Source: Actinomycetospora callitridis
GTDB lineage: Bacteria; Actinomycetota; Actinomycetes; Mycobacteriales; Pseudonocardiaceae
Reading direction: 5' to 3'
NCBI RefSeq assembly: GCF_028737265.1
Contig: NZ_JAQZAK010000018.1
Span: 1-47,982 of the forward strand
DNA length: 47,982 nt
Shown here: positions 15,304-26,128 of the stretch, in pieces
How positions within the stretch are numbered: position 1 is the first letter of the stretch
How the letters are laid out: the number at the start of each line of letters is the position of its first letter
Made by a program: the position numbers and the translations under genes
Notes under the pieces: model-generated
Told to the model about the DNA's origin: nothing
Database searches by the model: none
Seen by the model: only the letters and a program-made list of their open reading frames with translations

Positions 15304-16098
15304 GTGCCGGCGCCCGGTCATGGACGAACGCGACAACCCGACGAGCGGGACCCCCGCGAGCTCGGCGGGCACTGGCGCACGGCCCAGCGGATCGCCGTGC
15401 AGGAGCCCGACGCGGAGCTCGCCCCGTGGGTGGAGCGGCTGTGGACGGCGTCCTGGGAGTACGCGGAGCCCTACGCCCAGAAGATCGTGCCGCTGCCGCA
15501 GGTGCACGTGTCGCTCATCGACAGGGGACCGCCGCGTGTCGTCGGGCCCCGCAGCCGGCACATGGTGCGTGAGCTGGCCGGGCGCGGCTCGGTGGTGGGC
15601 GCCGCCTTCCGGCCGGGGGTGTTCCGGGCGCTCGCGGACGGGCCGGTGAGCGCGCTCGTCGACCGCGAGGTCGAGGTGGCCGCCCTGCCGGCGCTGGCCG
15701 GCGAGCCCGTCCTGGAGGGCGCGATGACCGACTGGCTGCGCGCCCACCTGCCCGCCGAGGGTCCCGGACCCGCGGCGCGGGAGGCCGGCGAGCTCGTCGC
15801 CCGGGTCGCCGCCGATCCCACGATCGCGCGGGTCGACCGGCTCGCCGCGGCGGCGGGGCTGGGAATGCGCAGCCTCCAGCGCCTGTTCTCCGAGCACGTC
15901 GGGTTGGGTCCCAAGTGGGTCATCCGCCGGTACCGGCTGCAGGAGGTCGTCGACCGGTGGGAGGCGGGCACGCGGGCCGACTGGGCGGGCCTCGCCGCCG
16001 AGCTGGGGTACGCCGACCAGGCGCACCTCTCGCGCGATTTCACGGATCTGTTCGGCGAACCGCCCACCTGGTACGCCCGGCGCTACCCGGCGCCCTGA
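15304..16098 (+). CDS. AraC-family regulator with DUF6597-like sensor domain
   Basis: 264 aa. N-terminal domain (about 25-165) with WVERLWTASWEYAEPYAQKI and VVGAAFRPGVFRAL resembles the DUF6597 ligand module. The C-terminal AraC DNA-binding region has ARVDRLAAAAGLGMRSLQRLF and WAGLAAELGYADQAHLSRDF ending in PPTWYARRY. The start is uncertain: GTG 15304 gives a typical length, GTG 15397 is an alternative. It is divergent from the TIGR03086 gene with an 18-nt gap, which may be its target, by inference. Confidence 0.8.
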   Translation: MPAPGHGRTRQPDERDPRELGGHWRTAQRIAVQEPDAELAPWVERLWTASWEYAEPYAQKIVPLPQVHVSLIDRGPPRVVGPRSRHMVRELAGRGSVVGAAFRPGVFRALADGPVSALVDREVEVAALPALAGEPVLEGAMTDWLRAHLPAEGPGPAAREAGELVARVAADPTIARVDRLAAAAGLGMRSLQRLFSEHVGLGPKWVIRRYRLQEVVDRWEAGTRADWAGLAAELGYADQAHLSRDFTDLFGEPPTWYARRYPAP

Positions 16099-16286
16099 GC
16101 CACACGCCGGGCACCCGCCGCCCCGGACCGGTCGTCGCCCCGAGCCCCCACCCGGCCGAGCCCACCCGGCCACCGACGGCCGTTGTCGGGGGTCCCTCTT
16201 AGCATGGAGAACGCCGGGGGAGAGGCAGCCGAAGACGTGTGTCCCCACCTCGGCGCGCTCTCACCGGAGACCAGGAGGCCCTGCAC

Positions 16287-19183
<2,897 letters not shown>

Positions 19184-19187
<4 letters not shown>

Positions 19188-20038
19188 GAGCGATCGCCGA
19201 GCCCGTCGCGGATCGCGGCGGCCACCACGTCGGGCGCCGTGGCCAGGGCCGAGTGGCCCTGGCCCTCCAGCTCGACGGTGGTCGCCGAGGGCAGCGCGGC
19301 GGCCACCGCGCACGACGACACGCGGAGGTGCTCGGGGGAGGCGCTACCGACGAGCACGAGCGCGGGGGCGGCGATCCCGGCGAGGACACCCAGGTCGCCG
19401 GGCAGCGCCTCGATCGCCCGCATCTCCCGCGGCCAGGTGTGGATCAGGTCGGTCGACTCCGACCACGCCGGGCTGCGCCGCAGGCCCGCGAGCACGGGCT
19501 CGGGGACGCCCACCATCTCCCGGAACGCCAGCGCGACCGCCGCCTCCCGGTCGCCCCGTGTGACCAGGTCGTCGAGCGCGTCGATCCGCTCGGCCGGCAC
19601 CCGCGGACGTCCGACCGGCCAGGGCGGCTCGTAGAGCACGAGGGCGGCGGGCGTCACCAGACCGGCCGCGCCGAGCACGCAGATCGCGCCGCTGGAGTGG
19701 CCCGCCAGGGCGACCGGCCCGGGGAACGACGTCACCGCGGCGGCCAGGTCCTCGTACTCCCGCTCGAGGGCGTAGGGCGCGGTGTCGCCGGAGTCGCCCT
19801 TGCCGCGCCGGTCGACGAGCCAGCACGACCACCGACCCGCCAGGCCGGCGGCCACGGCCGCCCAGCGGGTACGCCGGGACGGGCCTCCCGGCACGAGGAG
19901 CAGGTCGAGGTCCCCGTCGGTCACCCGCTCGAGCACGATCTCGGTGCCGTCGGCGGAGACGACGCGACGCACGCGGTCGGCGCCCACCGCGGGGGACGTC
20001 GCGGGGGACGTCGCAGGGGACGCGGACACCTCCGTCAC
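19184..20038 (-). CDS. Alpha/beta hydrolase
   Basis: 284-aa alpha/beta-fold hydrolase. LLLVPGGPSRRTRW holds the oxyanion region, CWLVDRRGKGDSG follows, the nucleophile elbow is ALAGHSSGAI (GHSSG), the acid is likely in the LVLVGSASPEHL strand region, and His lies in EGQGHSAL. The N-terminus carries an SPATSPATSP run from a 12-bp DNA repeat. Its stop shares CTAG (19184-19187) with the convergent uvrA stop. The start overlaps the cupin stop (ATGA), so the two are translationally coupled. Substrate unknown. Confidence 0.83.
19991..20026. repeat. 12-bp tandem repeat inside hydrolase N-terminus
   Basis: Unit GGGGGACGTCGC repeated at 19991-20002 and 20003-20014, with a degenerate third unit to 20026. 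On the minus strand it encodes SPAT repeats. The length is a multiple of three, so copy-number change would keep frame. Confidence 0.8.
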
Positions 20039-20478
20039 CGCGGGCTCCCGGACGGCATCGCGACGAGCTCGGTGTCGTGGTGGCGGTAGAGGTCGGCGAT
20101 CTCCTCGGGCCCCGCACCCCGGCGCCGCAGGGCGTGCAGGCCCTCGACCAGCCGGGTGGCGCCGGGGGTGGTGACCACCAGGACGCGCGCCGGCTCCGCG
20201 GAAGGGTTGGCGAACCCGTGCGCCACGCCGCGAGGGACGAGGACGCAGGAGCCCGGTCCGCAGGTGGTGACCTCGCCGTCGAGCAGGAACGCCACCGAGC
20301 CGGCGAGGACGTAGAAGGCCTCGTCGTCGACGAGGTGGCGGTGCGGCGCCGGCCCCGGCGCGCCCGGGGCGAGCTCCGACTCGAAGACCGCGAAGGCCGC
20401 GGCGTCCGGCTCGACCTTCATCGCGAGGGTCGGGGCCGGTCGGCGGCCACCGCCGGGGCCGAGCACCTGGGACGACAT
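20035..20478 (-). CDS. Cupin-domain protein
   Basis: 147-aa single-domain cupin. Motif 1: GPAPHRHLVDDEAFYVLAG (His pair, Glu); motif 2: PRGVAHGFANPS (His). A C-terminal helical tail, RRRGAGPEEIADLYRHHDTE, is typical of regulatory or dioxygenase-like cupins. Start ATG 20478 has GGGAG 5 nt upstream; longer frames reach into the TetR region. It is the first gene of a two-gene unit with the hydrolase and divergent from a TetR gene, so likely its target. Enzymatic activity is not readable from sequence. Confidence 0.83.
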   Translation of the reverse strand: MSSQVLGPGGGRRPAPTLAMKVEPDAAAFAVFESELAPGAPGPAPHRHLVDDEAFYVLAGSVAFLLDGEVTTCGPGSCVLVPRGVAHGFANPSAEPARVLVVTTPGATRLVEGLHALRRRGAGPEEIADLYRHHDTELVAMPSGSPR

Positions 20479-20499
20479 GGCGACTCCCGAGGAATCGGG

Positions 20500-20531
20500 T
20501 ACAGACACACTGTAGTGACCTGAGTGATACT
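20500..20531. promoter_or_regulatory. TetR/cupin divergent operator and promoter
   Basis: A 15-bp palindrome TACAG-ACACA-CTGTA (20500-20514) sits between the divergent cupin and TetR genes. GATACT at 20526-20531 ends 8 nt before the tetR ATG, with no Shine-Dalgarno, predicting a leaderless tetR mRNA. Autorepression is inference. Confidence 0.45.
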
Positions 20532-20539
20532 GTTCCCGA

Positions 20540-21190
20540 ATGGCCGGTGACGTCAAGGGGGCGCGGCGCCCGTACCGCTCACCGGTGCGCGCCGAGCAGG
20601 TGGAGGCCACACGACGGCGCGCCGTCGAGGCCGCCACGCGCCTGTTCGTGCAGCACGGGTACGCGCGCACGACGGTCACGGCCATCGCCGAGGAGGCCGG
20701 GGTCTCGCCGGAGACGATCTACACCTCGCTGCGCGGCAAGCGGGGCCTGCTCGAGGGCGTCATCGAGGCGGCGATCACGGGGCCGGACGGCGCGGTGATG
20801 CTGCACCAGCAGTGGGTCCACGAGGTCCGGGAGCTGCCCACGGCCGCCGAGCGGCTCCGGGGCTGGGTCGCGGCGAGCTGCCGCACCCTGGAGCGGACCA
20901 GTCCGGTGCACGCGGTGATCCGGGGCGCGGCGGATCGCGAGGAGTTCGCGGTCGACCTGCGCCGACGGCTCCTGGACCGACGGGTGGACGAGATCGTCCG
21001 CCTGGCCTCGGACCTGCTCGACGGGGCGCTCCCGGCCGGGATGACCGCACAGGAGGCGGGGGAGCGCTACGCGGCGCTGGCCAGCCCGGAGATGCACCAC
21101 CTGCTCGTGGTGGAGATGGGCTGGTCCCCGGAGCGTCACCGGGAGTGGCTGACCGAGTCGGCCCTCGCCCAGCTCCTGGGCCCGGCGTGA
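20540..21190 (+). CDS. TetR/AcrR-family transcriptional regulator
   Basis: 216 aa. Helix-turn-helix at about 20-70: RRAVEAATRLFVQHGYARTT, then VTAIAEEAGVSPETIYTSLRGKRGLL. The rest is an all-helical ligand-binding domain with no recognisable ligand. It is divergent from the cupin-hydrolase unit, which is its most likely target together with its own gene. The palindrome in the shared intergenic region supports this. Confidence 0.87.
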   Translation: MAGDVKGARRPYRSPVRAEQVEATRRRAVEAATRLFVQHGYARTTVTAIAEEAGVSPETIYTSLRGKRGLLEGVIEAAITGPDGAVMLHQQWVHEVRELPTAAERLRGWVAASCRTLERTSPVHAVIRGAADREEFAVDLRRRLLDRRVDEIVRLASDLLDGALPAGMTAQEAGERYAALASPEMHHLLVVEMGWSPERHREWLTESALAQLLGPA

Positions 21191-21514
21191 CGCCCCGCGA
21201 GGCCCGCTGACCCGCTGCCGGGGAACACTGCAGCGCAGTGGTACGTTGTGACCTGAGCGACCAGCTCGATGGGTGTTCTGCGTCCACCGAGCGGCAAGTG
21301 GAGCCCCGGCTCCCACCCGTCCGCCGCACAGGCGAGCGGGTTCCGGTCCGCCACCGTGGCACGTGGGTGTCGGGGTGGACGCGTCCCCGAGACGGGACGC
21401 GGGATCGGTCGACCGTGGGCCCTGCAGCCACCTGACGTGGCGCGGGGCCCGACGTTCATCGGGGCTCCTCGCGCCAGGGTCGCAGAGACAGTGTCACGGA
21501 CCCGAGGAGAGCTC
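21191..21514 (+). promoter_or_regulatory. Long 5' leader of infC
   Basis: 324 bp without a credible gene before infC. It holds a small hairpin CACTGC-AGC-GCAGTG (21226-21240) followed by TACGTT (21243-21248), a possible -10. Long, structured leaders are usual for infC operons, where IF3 or L20 autoregulate. I see no match to a named riboswitch. Weak open frames here are GC shadows. Confidence 0.45.
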
Positions 21515-22087
21515 ATCAGCACAGAGACCCGCATCAACGAGCGCATCCGCGTTCCCGAGGTGCGACTGGTCGGCCCCAACGGGGAGCAGGTCGGGATCGT
21601 CCGTATCGAGGACGCCCTGCGCCTGGCCCGCGAGGCCGACCTCGACCTGGTCGAGGTGGCCGCCCAGGCCCGCCCGCCGGTCTGCAAGCTCATGGACTAC
21701 GGCAAGTTCAAGTACGAGAGCGCGCAGAAGGCTCGCGAGTCGCGGCGCAACCAGCAGCAGACGGTGATCAAGGAGCAGAAGCTCCGGCCGAAGATCGACC
21801 CGCACGACTACGAGACGAAGAAGGGTCATGTGACCCGCTTCCTCGGGCAGGGTCACAAGGTCAAGGTCACCATCATGTTCCGTGGCCGCGAGCAGTCGCG
21901 CCCGGAGCTGGGTTTCCGTCTCCTCCAGCGTCTCGCCGAGGACGTCGGCGAGCTCGGCTACGTCGAGGCGACGCCGAAGCAGGACGGTCGCAACATGACC
22001 ATGGTGCTCGCGCCGAACAAGAAGCCGCAGAAGGCGCCGCGCGCGAACCAGGAAGCCAACCAGGACGCGCACGAGCCGGCGAGCTGA
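21515..22087 (+). CDS. infC: Translation initiation factor IF-3
   Basis: 190 aa; binds the 30S subunit and checks start-codon and initiator tRNA fidelity. N-domain: STETRINERIRVPEVRLVGP; linker KARESRRNQQQTVIKEQ; C-domain: KIDPHDYETKKGHVTRFL and KVTIMFRGREQSRPELG. A variable tail rich in Asn, Glu and Ala follows. The predicted start is the rare codon ATC at 21515, with GAGGAG 5 nt upstream. No ATG or GTG fits the conserved N-terminus. Rare starts are a known infC trait: IF3 discriminates against them and so limits its own synthesis. Start of infC-rpmI-rplT. Confidence 0.95.
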   Translation: MSTETRINERIRVPEVRLVGPNGEQVGIVRIEDALRLAREADLDLVEVAAQARPPVCKLMDYGKFKYESAQKARESRRNQQQTVIKEQKLRPKIDPHDYETKKGHVTRFLGQGHKVKVTIMFRGREQSRPELGFRLLQRLAEDVGELGYVEATPKQDGRNMTMVLAPNKKPQKAPRANQEANQDAHEPAS

Positions 22088-22100
22088 GCGGTCCGCACGA

Positions 22101-22135
22101 CCGGCCGGACCCACCCCCGGGTGGGCGTCGGCCGG
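22101..22135 (+). promoter_or_regulatory. GC-rich stem-loop between infC and rpmI
   Basis: Nested arms CCGGCC (22101-22106) with GGCCGG (22130-22135), and CCCACC (22110-22115) with GGTGGG (22120-22125). It lies just after the infC stop in the 179-bp gap to rpmI. It could attenuate transcription or be an L20-responsive element; no U-tract follows. Confidence 0.5.
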
Positions 22136-22266
22136 GATCCCGGGCGTCCGTACCGTCGTGAGAACCACGGTGCAGGCGTCGACCACCCCGGCAGGAGACG
22201 GAGCGCAGCGGAGCTCGACGATCGACTCCGGAGCATCCCGATCCGCACGAGGAGCAAGGACAGGAC

Positions 22267-22464
22267 ATGCCGAAGAACAAGACGCACAGCGGCACCAAGA
22301 AGCGCATCAAGGTGACCGGCACCGGCAAGCTGCTGCGCGAGCGGGCGGGCAAGCGCCACCTGCTGGAGAAGAAGTCCAGCCACAAGACCCGCCAGCTCTC
22401 CGGCAACGACGTGGTCGCGCCGCAGGACACCGGGCGCATCCGGCGCATGCTCGGCAACAGCTGA
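22267..22464 (+). CDS. rpmI: 50S ribosomal protein L35
   Basis: 65-aa basic protein of the large subunit. MPKNKTHSGTKKRIKVTGTG and the KRHLLEKKSSHKTRQLSG block match bacterial L35 over full length. The ATG follows GGACAGGAC. Middle gene of infC-rpmI-rplT, the near-universal order. Confidence 0.97.
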   Translation: MPKNKTHSGTKKRIKVTGTGKLLRERAGKRHLLEKKSSHKTRQLSGNDVVAPQDTGRIRRMLGNS

Positions 22465-22556
22465 GCCTCACCGGTATCTGAGCCCCACCCCGGCCCCGGC
22501 CGACCCACCCCGGACGGATCACCTCCGCTCCCTGATCAGATCGAAGGCAGGACCAC

Positions 22557-22946
22557 GTGGCACGCGTGAAGCGCGCGGTCAACGCGCAGAAGAAGCGTCG
22601 CACCACCCTGGAGATGGCCAGCGGCTACCGCGGTCAGCGCTCCCGGCTCTACCGCAAGGCCAAGGAGCAGACGCTCCACTCGCTGACGTACGCCTACCGC
22701 GACCGCAAGCAGCGCAAGGGCGACTTCCGGCAGCTGTGGATCACCCGCATCAACGCGGCGGCCCGCTCCAACGACATGACCTACAACCGGTTCATGCAGG
22801 GCCTCAAGCTCGCGGGCGTCGAGGTCGACCGCAAGAACCTCTCGGAGATCGCCATCTCCGACCCGGCCGCGTTCACCGCGCTGGTCGAGGTCGCCCGGGC
22901 GGCGGTCCCCGACGACAAGAACGCGAAGAACGAGGACGCCGCCTGA
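22557..22946 (+). CDS. rplT: 50S ribosomal protein L20
   Basis: 129 aa; binds 23S rRNA early in 50S assembly and in many bacteria autoregulates its operon. MARVKRAVNAQKKRRTTLEM, ASGYRGQRSRLYRKAKEQ and LWITRINAAARSNDMTYNRF are the conserved blocks. GTG start with AGG upstream. Its stop overlaps the next gene by four bases (CTGA). Confidence 0.97.
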   Translation: MARVKRAVNAQKKRRTTLEMASGYRGQRSRLYRKAKEQTLHSLTYAYRDRKQRKGDFRQLWITRINAAARSNDMTYNRFMQGLKLAGVEVDRKNLSEIAISDPAAFTALVEVARAAVPDDKNAKNEDAA

Positions 22947-23770
22947 GCGAGCTCCTCACCGAACGCACGCCGCGCGTCGTAGCAGCCCGCAAGCTGCTGC
23001 GGCGCGCGGCGCGTTTCGAGGCCGGGCGTTTCCTGGTCGAGGGTCTGCGCCCCGTGCGGGACGCGCTGACCTGGGCCGAGGACGACCCGGGCGGTCATGA
23101 GAAGCGCCGCATGCACGACCTCTTCCTCACCGACGCGGTGGCCGACCGCCACCCGGAGCTGGGCGACCGGGCGGAGGCCGCCGGTGTGCGGGTCGCCCGT
23201 GTCACCGACAAGGCCGCGGCCGCCCTCTCCGAGACCGTCACGCCCCAGGGCGTCGCCGCGGTGTGCTCCACCGTCACGGTCGGCCTGGACGAGGCCCTCG
23301 CCGGCGACCCTCGCCTGGTCGCGGTGCTGGTCGGCGTGGCCGACCCCGGCAACGCCGGCACGGTCGTGCGCACCAGCGACGCCGCGGGCGCCGACGCCGT
23401 CGTGCTCGCGGGCGAGGCCGTCGACCCCCACAACGGCAAGTGCGTCCGGGCGAGCATGGGCAGCCTCTTCCACGTCCCCGTGGCGGTCCACCGCGACGTC
23501 GACGAGGTGCTCGACGCCCTGCGGGCCCGCGGCCTGACCGTGCTGGCCACCGCGGGCGACGGCGACACCGTGCTCGACGCGACCGCCGACGACCTGCTCG
23601 CCGGGCCCACGGCCTGGCTGTTCGGCAGCGAGGCCCACGGGCTCGACGACGCCGTCGCCCGCCGCGCGGACCGTCGCGTCCGCGTCCCGATCCACGGCCG
23701 GGCCGAGAGCCTCAACCTCGCCACCGCCGCCGCGGTCTGCCTCTACGCGTCGGCGCGCGTGCAGCACTGA
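22943..23770 (+). CDS. TrmH/SpoU-family RNA 2'-O-methyltransferase, probable CTG start
   Basis: 275-aa SPOUT methyltransferase, most likely acting on rRNA (TsnR/RlmB type). N-terminal substrate-binding region: ARKLLRRAARFEAGRFLVEG. Catalytic knot: VGVADPGNAGTVVRTSDAAG, WLFGSEAHGLDD and PIHGRAESLNLATAAAV, the three SPOUT motifs. No ATG, GTG or TTG precedes the conserved FLVEG. CTG at 22943 overlaps the rplT stop (CTGA) and has GAGGA 6 nt upstream, where relatives carry GTG-AGC. I therefore propose CTG initiation. A GTG inside rplT is less likely. Position after rplT and before pheST is typical. Confidence 0.9.
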   Translation: MSELLTERTPRVVAARKLLRRAARFEAGRFLVEGLRPVRDALTWAEDDPGGHEKRRMHDLFLTDAVADRHPELGDRAEAAGVRVARVTDKAAAALSETVTPQGVAAVCSTVTVGLDEALAGDPRLVAVLVGVADPGNAGTVVRTSDAAGADAVVLAGEAVDPHNGKCVRASMGSLFHVPVAVHRDVDEVLDALRARGLTVLATAGDGDTVLDATADDLLAGPTAWLFGSEAHGLDDAVARRADRRVRVPIHGRAESLNLATAAAVCLYASARVQH

Positions 23771-23783
23771 CGGGCGGGGCCGC

Positions 23784-24326
23784 TCAGAGCTCGCCGGGGG
23801 GCGCGAACCGGTAGAAGACCCCACCGGGCGGCGTGGCGGCGAGGAGCAGCCACACCGCGTGCTCGAAGGCGCGGGCCCGCGACAGGTCGCCGACGCGGAC
23901 GGGGTCGTAGCCGGCGTCGCGGATCAGCGTCTCGGTGACCTCGACGGCGCCGTCGTCGGCGACGTACCAGTTGCTGGGGCGCACCCGCTGCTCGCGGACG
24001 CGGTCGAACAGGCTCGCGTAGTTCATGTTGAAGCTCTTGGCCACCGGCCCGCCGGTGGAGGCCTGCACCTCCTCGGCGTTCGACGGGACGTCGCCCGGCC
24101 GGTCGCCGAAGACGTTGGTCGCGTCGATGGCGATCTTCCCGGCGAGGCCGGTGACCTTCCCGAGCGCCGGCGTGACCTGATCGCCCGGCACGGCGACGAG
24201 GACGACGTCCGCGTCCGACGCGTCCCCGCCGTCCCGCCCGAGCTCCTCGACGTCGTGTCCCGCCGCGCGCCAGAGCCGGGCCAGCCCGCCACCGATGTTC
24301 CCCCGCCCGATCGTCACGATCCTCAT
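23784..24326 (-). CDS. F420-dependent NADP oxidoreductase-like protein
   Basis: 180-aa Rossmann-fold protein of the F420_oxidored/NADP-binding family. MRIVTIGRGNIGGGLARLWR is the dinucleotide motif; ADVVLVAVPGDQV, IAIDATNVFG and KSFNMNYASLF are further family blocks. It may transfer hydride between F420 and NADP, but a simple NADP-dependent dehydrogenase is equally possible. ATG 24326 has GAGGAGAG upstream. It is divergent from marR with palindromes between them, so a likely MarR target. Confidence 0.8.
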   Translation of the reverse strand: MRIVTIGRGNIGGGLARLWRAAGHDVEELGRDGGDASDADVVLVAVPGDQVTPALGKVTGLAGKIAIDATNVFGDRPGDVPSNAEEVQASTGGPVAKSFNMNYASLFDRVREQRVRPSNWYVADDGAVEVTETLIRDAGYDPVRVGDLSRARAFEHAVWLLLAATPPGGVFYRFAPPGEL

Positions 24327-24354
24327 GTTCGCTCTCCTCGCTGCCCAGCCGGTA

Positions 24355-24413
24355 GTTCACGTGTGAACGAAACGTACGTCCGGTTGGTTCACACGTCAAC
24401 CAATCGCTAGGCT
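24355..24413. promoter_or_regulatory. MarR-type operators and leaderless marR promoter
   Basis: Two palindromes in the divergent region: GTTCAC-GT-GTGAAC (24355-24368) and TTGGTT...AACCAA (24384-24403, inner AC/GT also paired). TAGGCT at 24408-24413 ends 7 nt before the marR GTG, with no Shine-Dalgarno, so the mRNA is probably leaderless. The second palindrome covers the -35 position, consistent with autorepression. Confidence 0.6.
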
Positions 24414-24420
24414 GCCGGTC

Positions 24421-24912
24421 GTGGACGAGGCGCGGTGGTTGGACGAGCGCGAGCAACGGGCCTGGCGCGCCCTGATGGTCATGCAGGACGGGCTCTCCGA
24501 GTTCCTCGACCGGCGGCTCCGCACGCGCTGCGGGCTCTCCGGGGCCGACTACGAGGTCCTGGCCCACCTGGCGGAGGCGCCGGAGGGGCGGCTGCGGCCC
24601 TTCGAGCTCGGCCGGCTGCTGCGCTGGGAGAAGAGCCGGCTGTCCCAGCACCTCGGTCGGATGGAGAAGCGTGAGCTGGTGACGCGCGAGCCGTGCGCCA
24701 CCGACCAGCGCGGGGCCGTCGTCGCCCTCACCGATCGGGGCCGGGTCCTCATCGAGGCCGCGGCCCCGCAGCACGTCGGCGACGTCCGCGAGGTCCTCAT
24801 GGACCACCTCTCGCCGGACGAGCTGGACACCCTGGCGACCATCGGCGACACCGTGCGCGCGAGGTTGGCGGCTCTCGGGCAGGGGTCGGGGCCGGCCGCC
24901 TCCGAGGGTTGA
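24421..24912 (+). CDS. MarR-family transcriptional regulator
   Basis: 163 aa. Winged helix at about 40-110: LSGADYEVLAHLAEAPEGRL, LGRLLRWEKSRLSQHLGRM and the wing ELVTREPCATDQRGAVVALT. N- and C-terminal helices would form the dimer interface. Divergent from the F420_oxidored-like gene, its probable target. One Cys in the wing (REPCATD) could be redox-sensitive, which is speculation. Confidence 0.87.
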   Translation: MDEARWLDEREQRAWRALMVMQDGLSEFLDRRLRTRCGLSGADYEVLAHLAEAPEGRLRPFELGRLLRWEKSRLSQHLGRMEKRELVTREPCATDQRGAVVALTDRGRVLIEAAAPQHVGDVREVLMDHLSPDELDTLATIGDTVRARLAALGQGSGPAASEG

Positions 24913-24997
24913 TCCGGGAGGCGGTCGCGGAACGGGTTCGACCTGCTCCGATACCATCGTCGACGCACCCGAGAGCGGCAGGAGCGAGACCACCTCG

Positions 24998-26065
24998 ATG
25001 TCCGGCACCAACGACCTCTACGACCCCAAGCAGGTCGCGGCGCTCGACCCCGAGACCCTCGACGCGGCACGGGCCGAGGCGAGCGCGGCCTTCGCCGGCG
25101 CGACGACGCTCGAGGCGTTGACGGCGCTCAAGCCCGCGCACCTCGGCGACCGCTCGCCGGTGCTCACCGCGCGCCGCGAGATCGGGGCGCTGCCCCCGCA
25201 GGCGCGCTCGGAGTCGGGCAAGCGCGTCAACGAGGTCCGGCAGGCGATCCAGACCGAGTACGACCAGCGCCACGCGGTGCTCTCCACCGAGCGCGACGAG
25301 CGGGTGCTGGCCGAGGAGGCCGTCGACGTCACCCTGCCCGGCGACCGGCACGCGCGCGGCAGCCGGCACCCGCTGACCCAGATCTCGGAGCGGGTCGCCG
25401 ACATCTTCATCGGGATGGGCTACGAGGTGGCCGAGGGTCCCGAGGTCGAGTCGGAGTGGCTGAACTTCGACGCGCTGAACTTCCTGCCCGACCACCCGGC
25501 GCGCACGATGCAGGACACGTTCCACGTCGAGCCGCCCGAGGCCCGCCAGGTGCTGCGCACCCACACCTCGCCGGTGCAGATCCGCACGCTGCTCGCGCGC
25601 GACCTGCCGGTCTACGTGGTCTGCCCCGGCCGGACGTTCCGCACCGACGAGCTGGACGCCACCCACACCCCGGTGTTCCACCAGGTCGAGGGGCTGGCCG
25701 TCGACGAGGGCATCACGATGGCCCACCTCAAGGGCACGCTCGACGCGTTCGCCCAGGCGATGTTCGGCCCGGAGTCGGTGACGCGGCTGCGCCCGTCGTA
25801 CTTCCCGTTCACCGAACCGTCGGCCGAGGTCGACGTCTGGTTCCCGGAGAAGCGCGGCGGTGCCGGCTGGGTCGAGTGGGGCGGCTGCGGCATGGTCGAC
25901 CCGAACGTCCTGCGGGCCTGCGGCGTCGACGCGGAGAAGTACTCCGGCTTCGCGTTCGGCATGGGTCTCGAGCGCACCCTGCAGTTCCGCAACGGCCTGC
26001 CCGACATGCGGGACATGGTCGAGGGCGACGTGCGGTTCACCTCGGCCTTCGCGGTCGAACCGTGA
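24998..26065 (+). CDS. pheS: Phenylalanyl-tRNA synthetase alpha subunit
   Basis: 355 aa; catalytic subunit of the alpha2-beta2 enzyme that charges tRNA-Phe. N-terminal coiled coil (about 20-100) followed by the class II core. Motif 1: HPLTQISERVADIFIGMGYE; motif 2: YVVCPGRTFRTDELDATHTP and FHQVEGLAVDEG; motif 3: GFAFGMGLERTLQFRNG. The SYFPFTEPSAEVDV segment binds phenylalanine. The ATG follows AGGAGCGAG. It heads pheST; the gap to pheT is 63 nt. I see no T-box or leader peptide upstream. Confidence 0.97.
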   Translation: MSGTNDLYDPKQVAALDPETLDAARAEASAAFAGATTLEALTALKPAHLGDRSPVLTARREIGALPPQARSESGKRVNEVRQAIQTEYDQRHAVLSTERDERVLAEEAVDVTLPGDRHARGSRHPLTQISERVADIFIGMGYEVAEGPEVESEWLNFDALNFLPDHPARTMQDTFHVEPPEARQVLRTHTSPVQIRTLLARDLPVYVVCPGRTFRTDELDATHTPVFHQVEGLAVDEGITMAHLKGTLDAFAQAMFGPESVTRLRPSYFPFTEPSAEVDVWFPEKRGGAGWVEWGGCGMVDPNVLRACGVDAEKYSGFAFGMGLERTLQFRNGLPDMRDMVEGDVRFTSAFAVEP

Positions 26066-26128
26066 TCCTGGCTGAACCCTAGAACTGCTCCGCTCCGCCA
26101 CCCCCACCCACGGAAGGTCCTGACCGAA

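Noticed and set aside
16099..16286. Possible LexA/SOS box upstream of uvrA
   Set aside because: No TCGAAC-N4-GTTCGA-like site is present in the 188-bp gap.
24931..24957. tRNA T-loop-like GGGTTCGACC upstream of pheS
   Set aside because: No matching acceptor stem, anticodon arm or T-stem pairs can be drawn around it.
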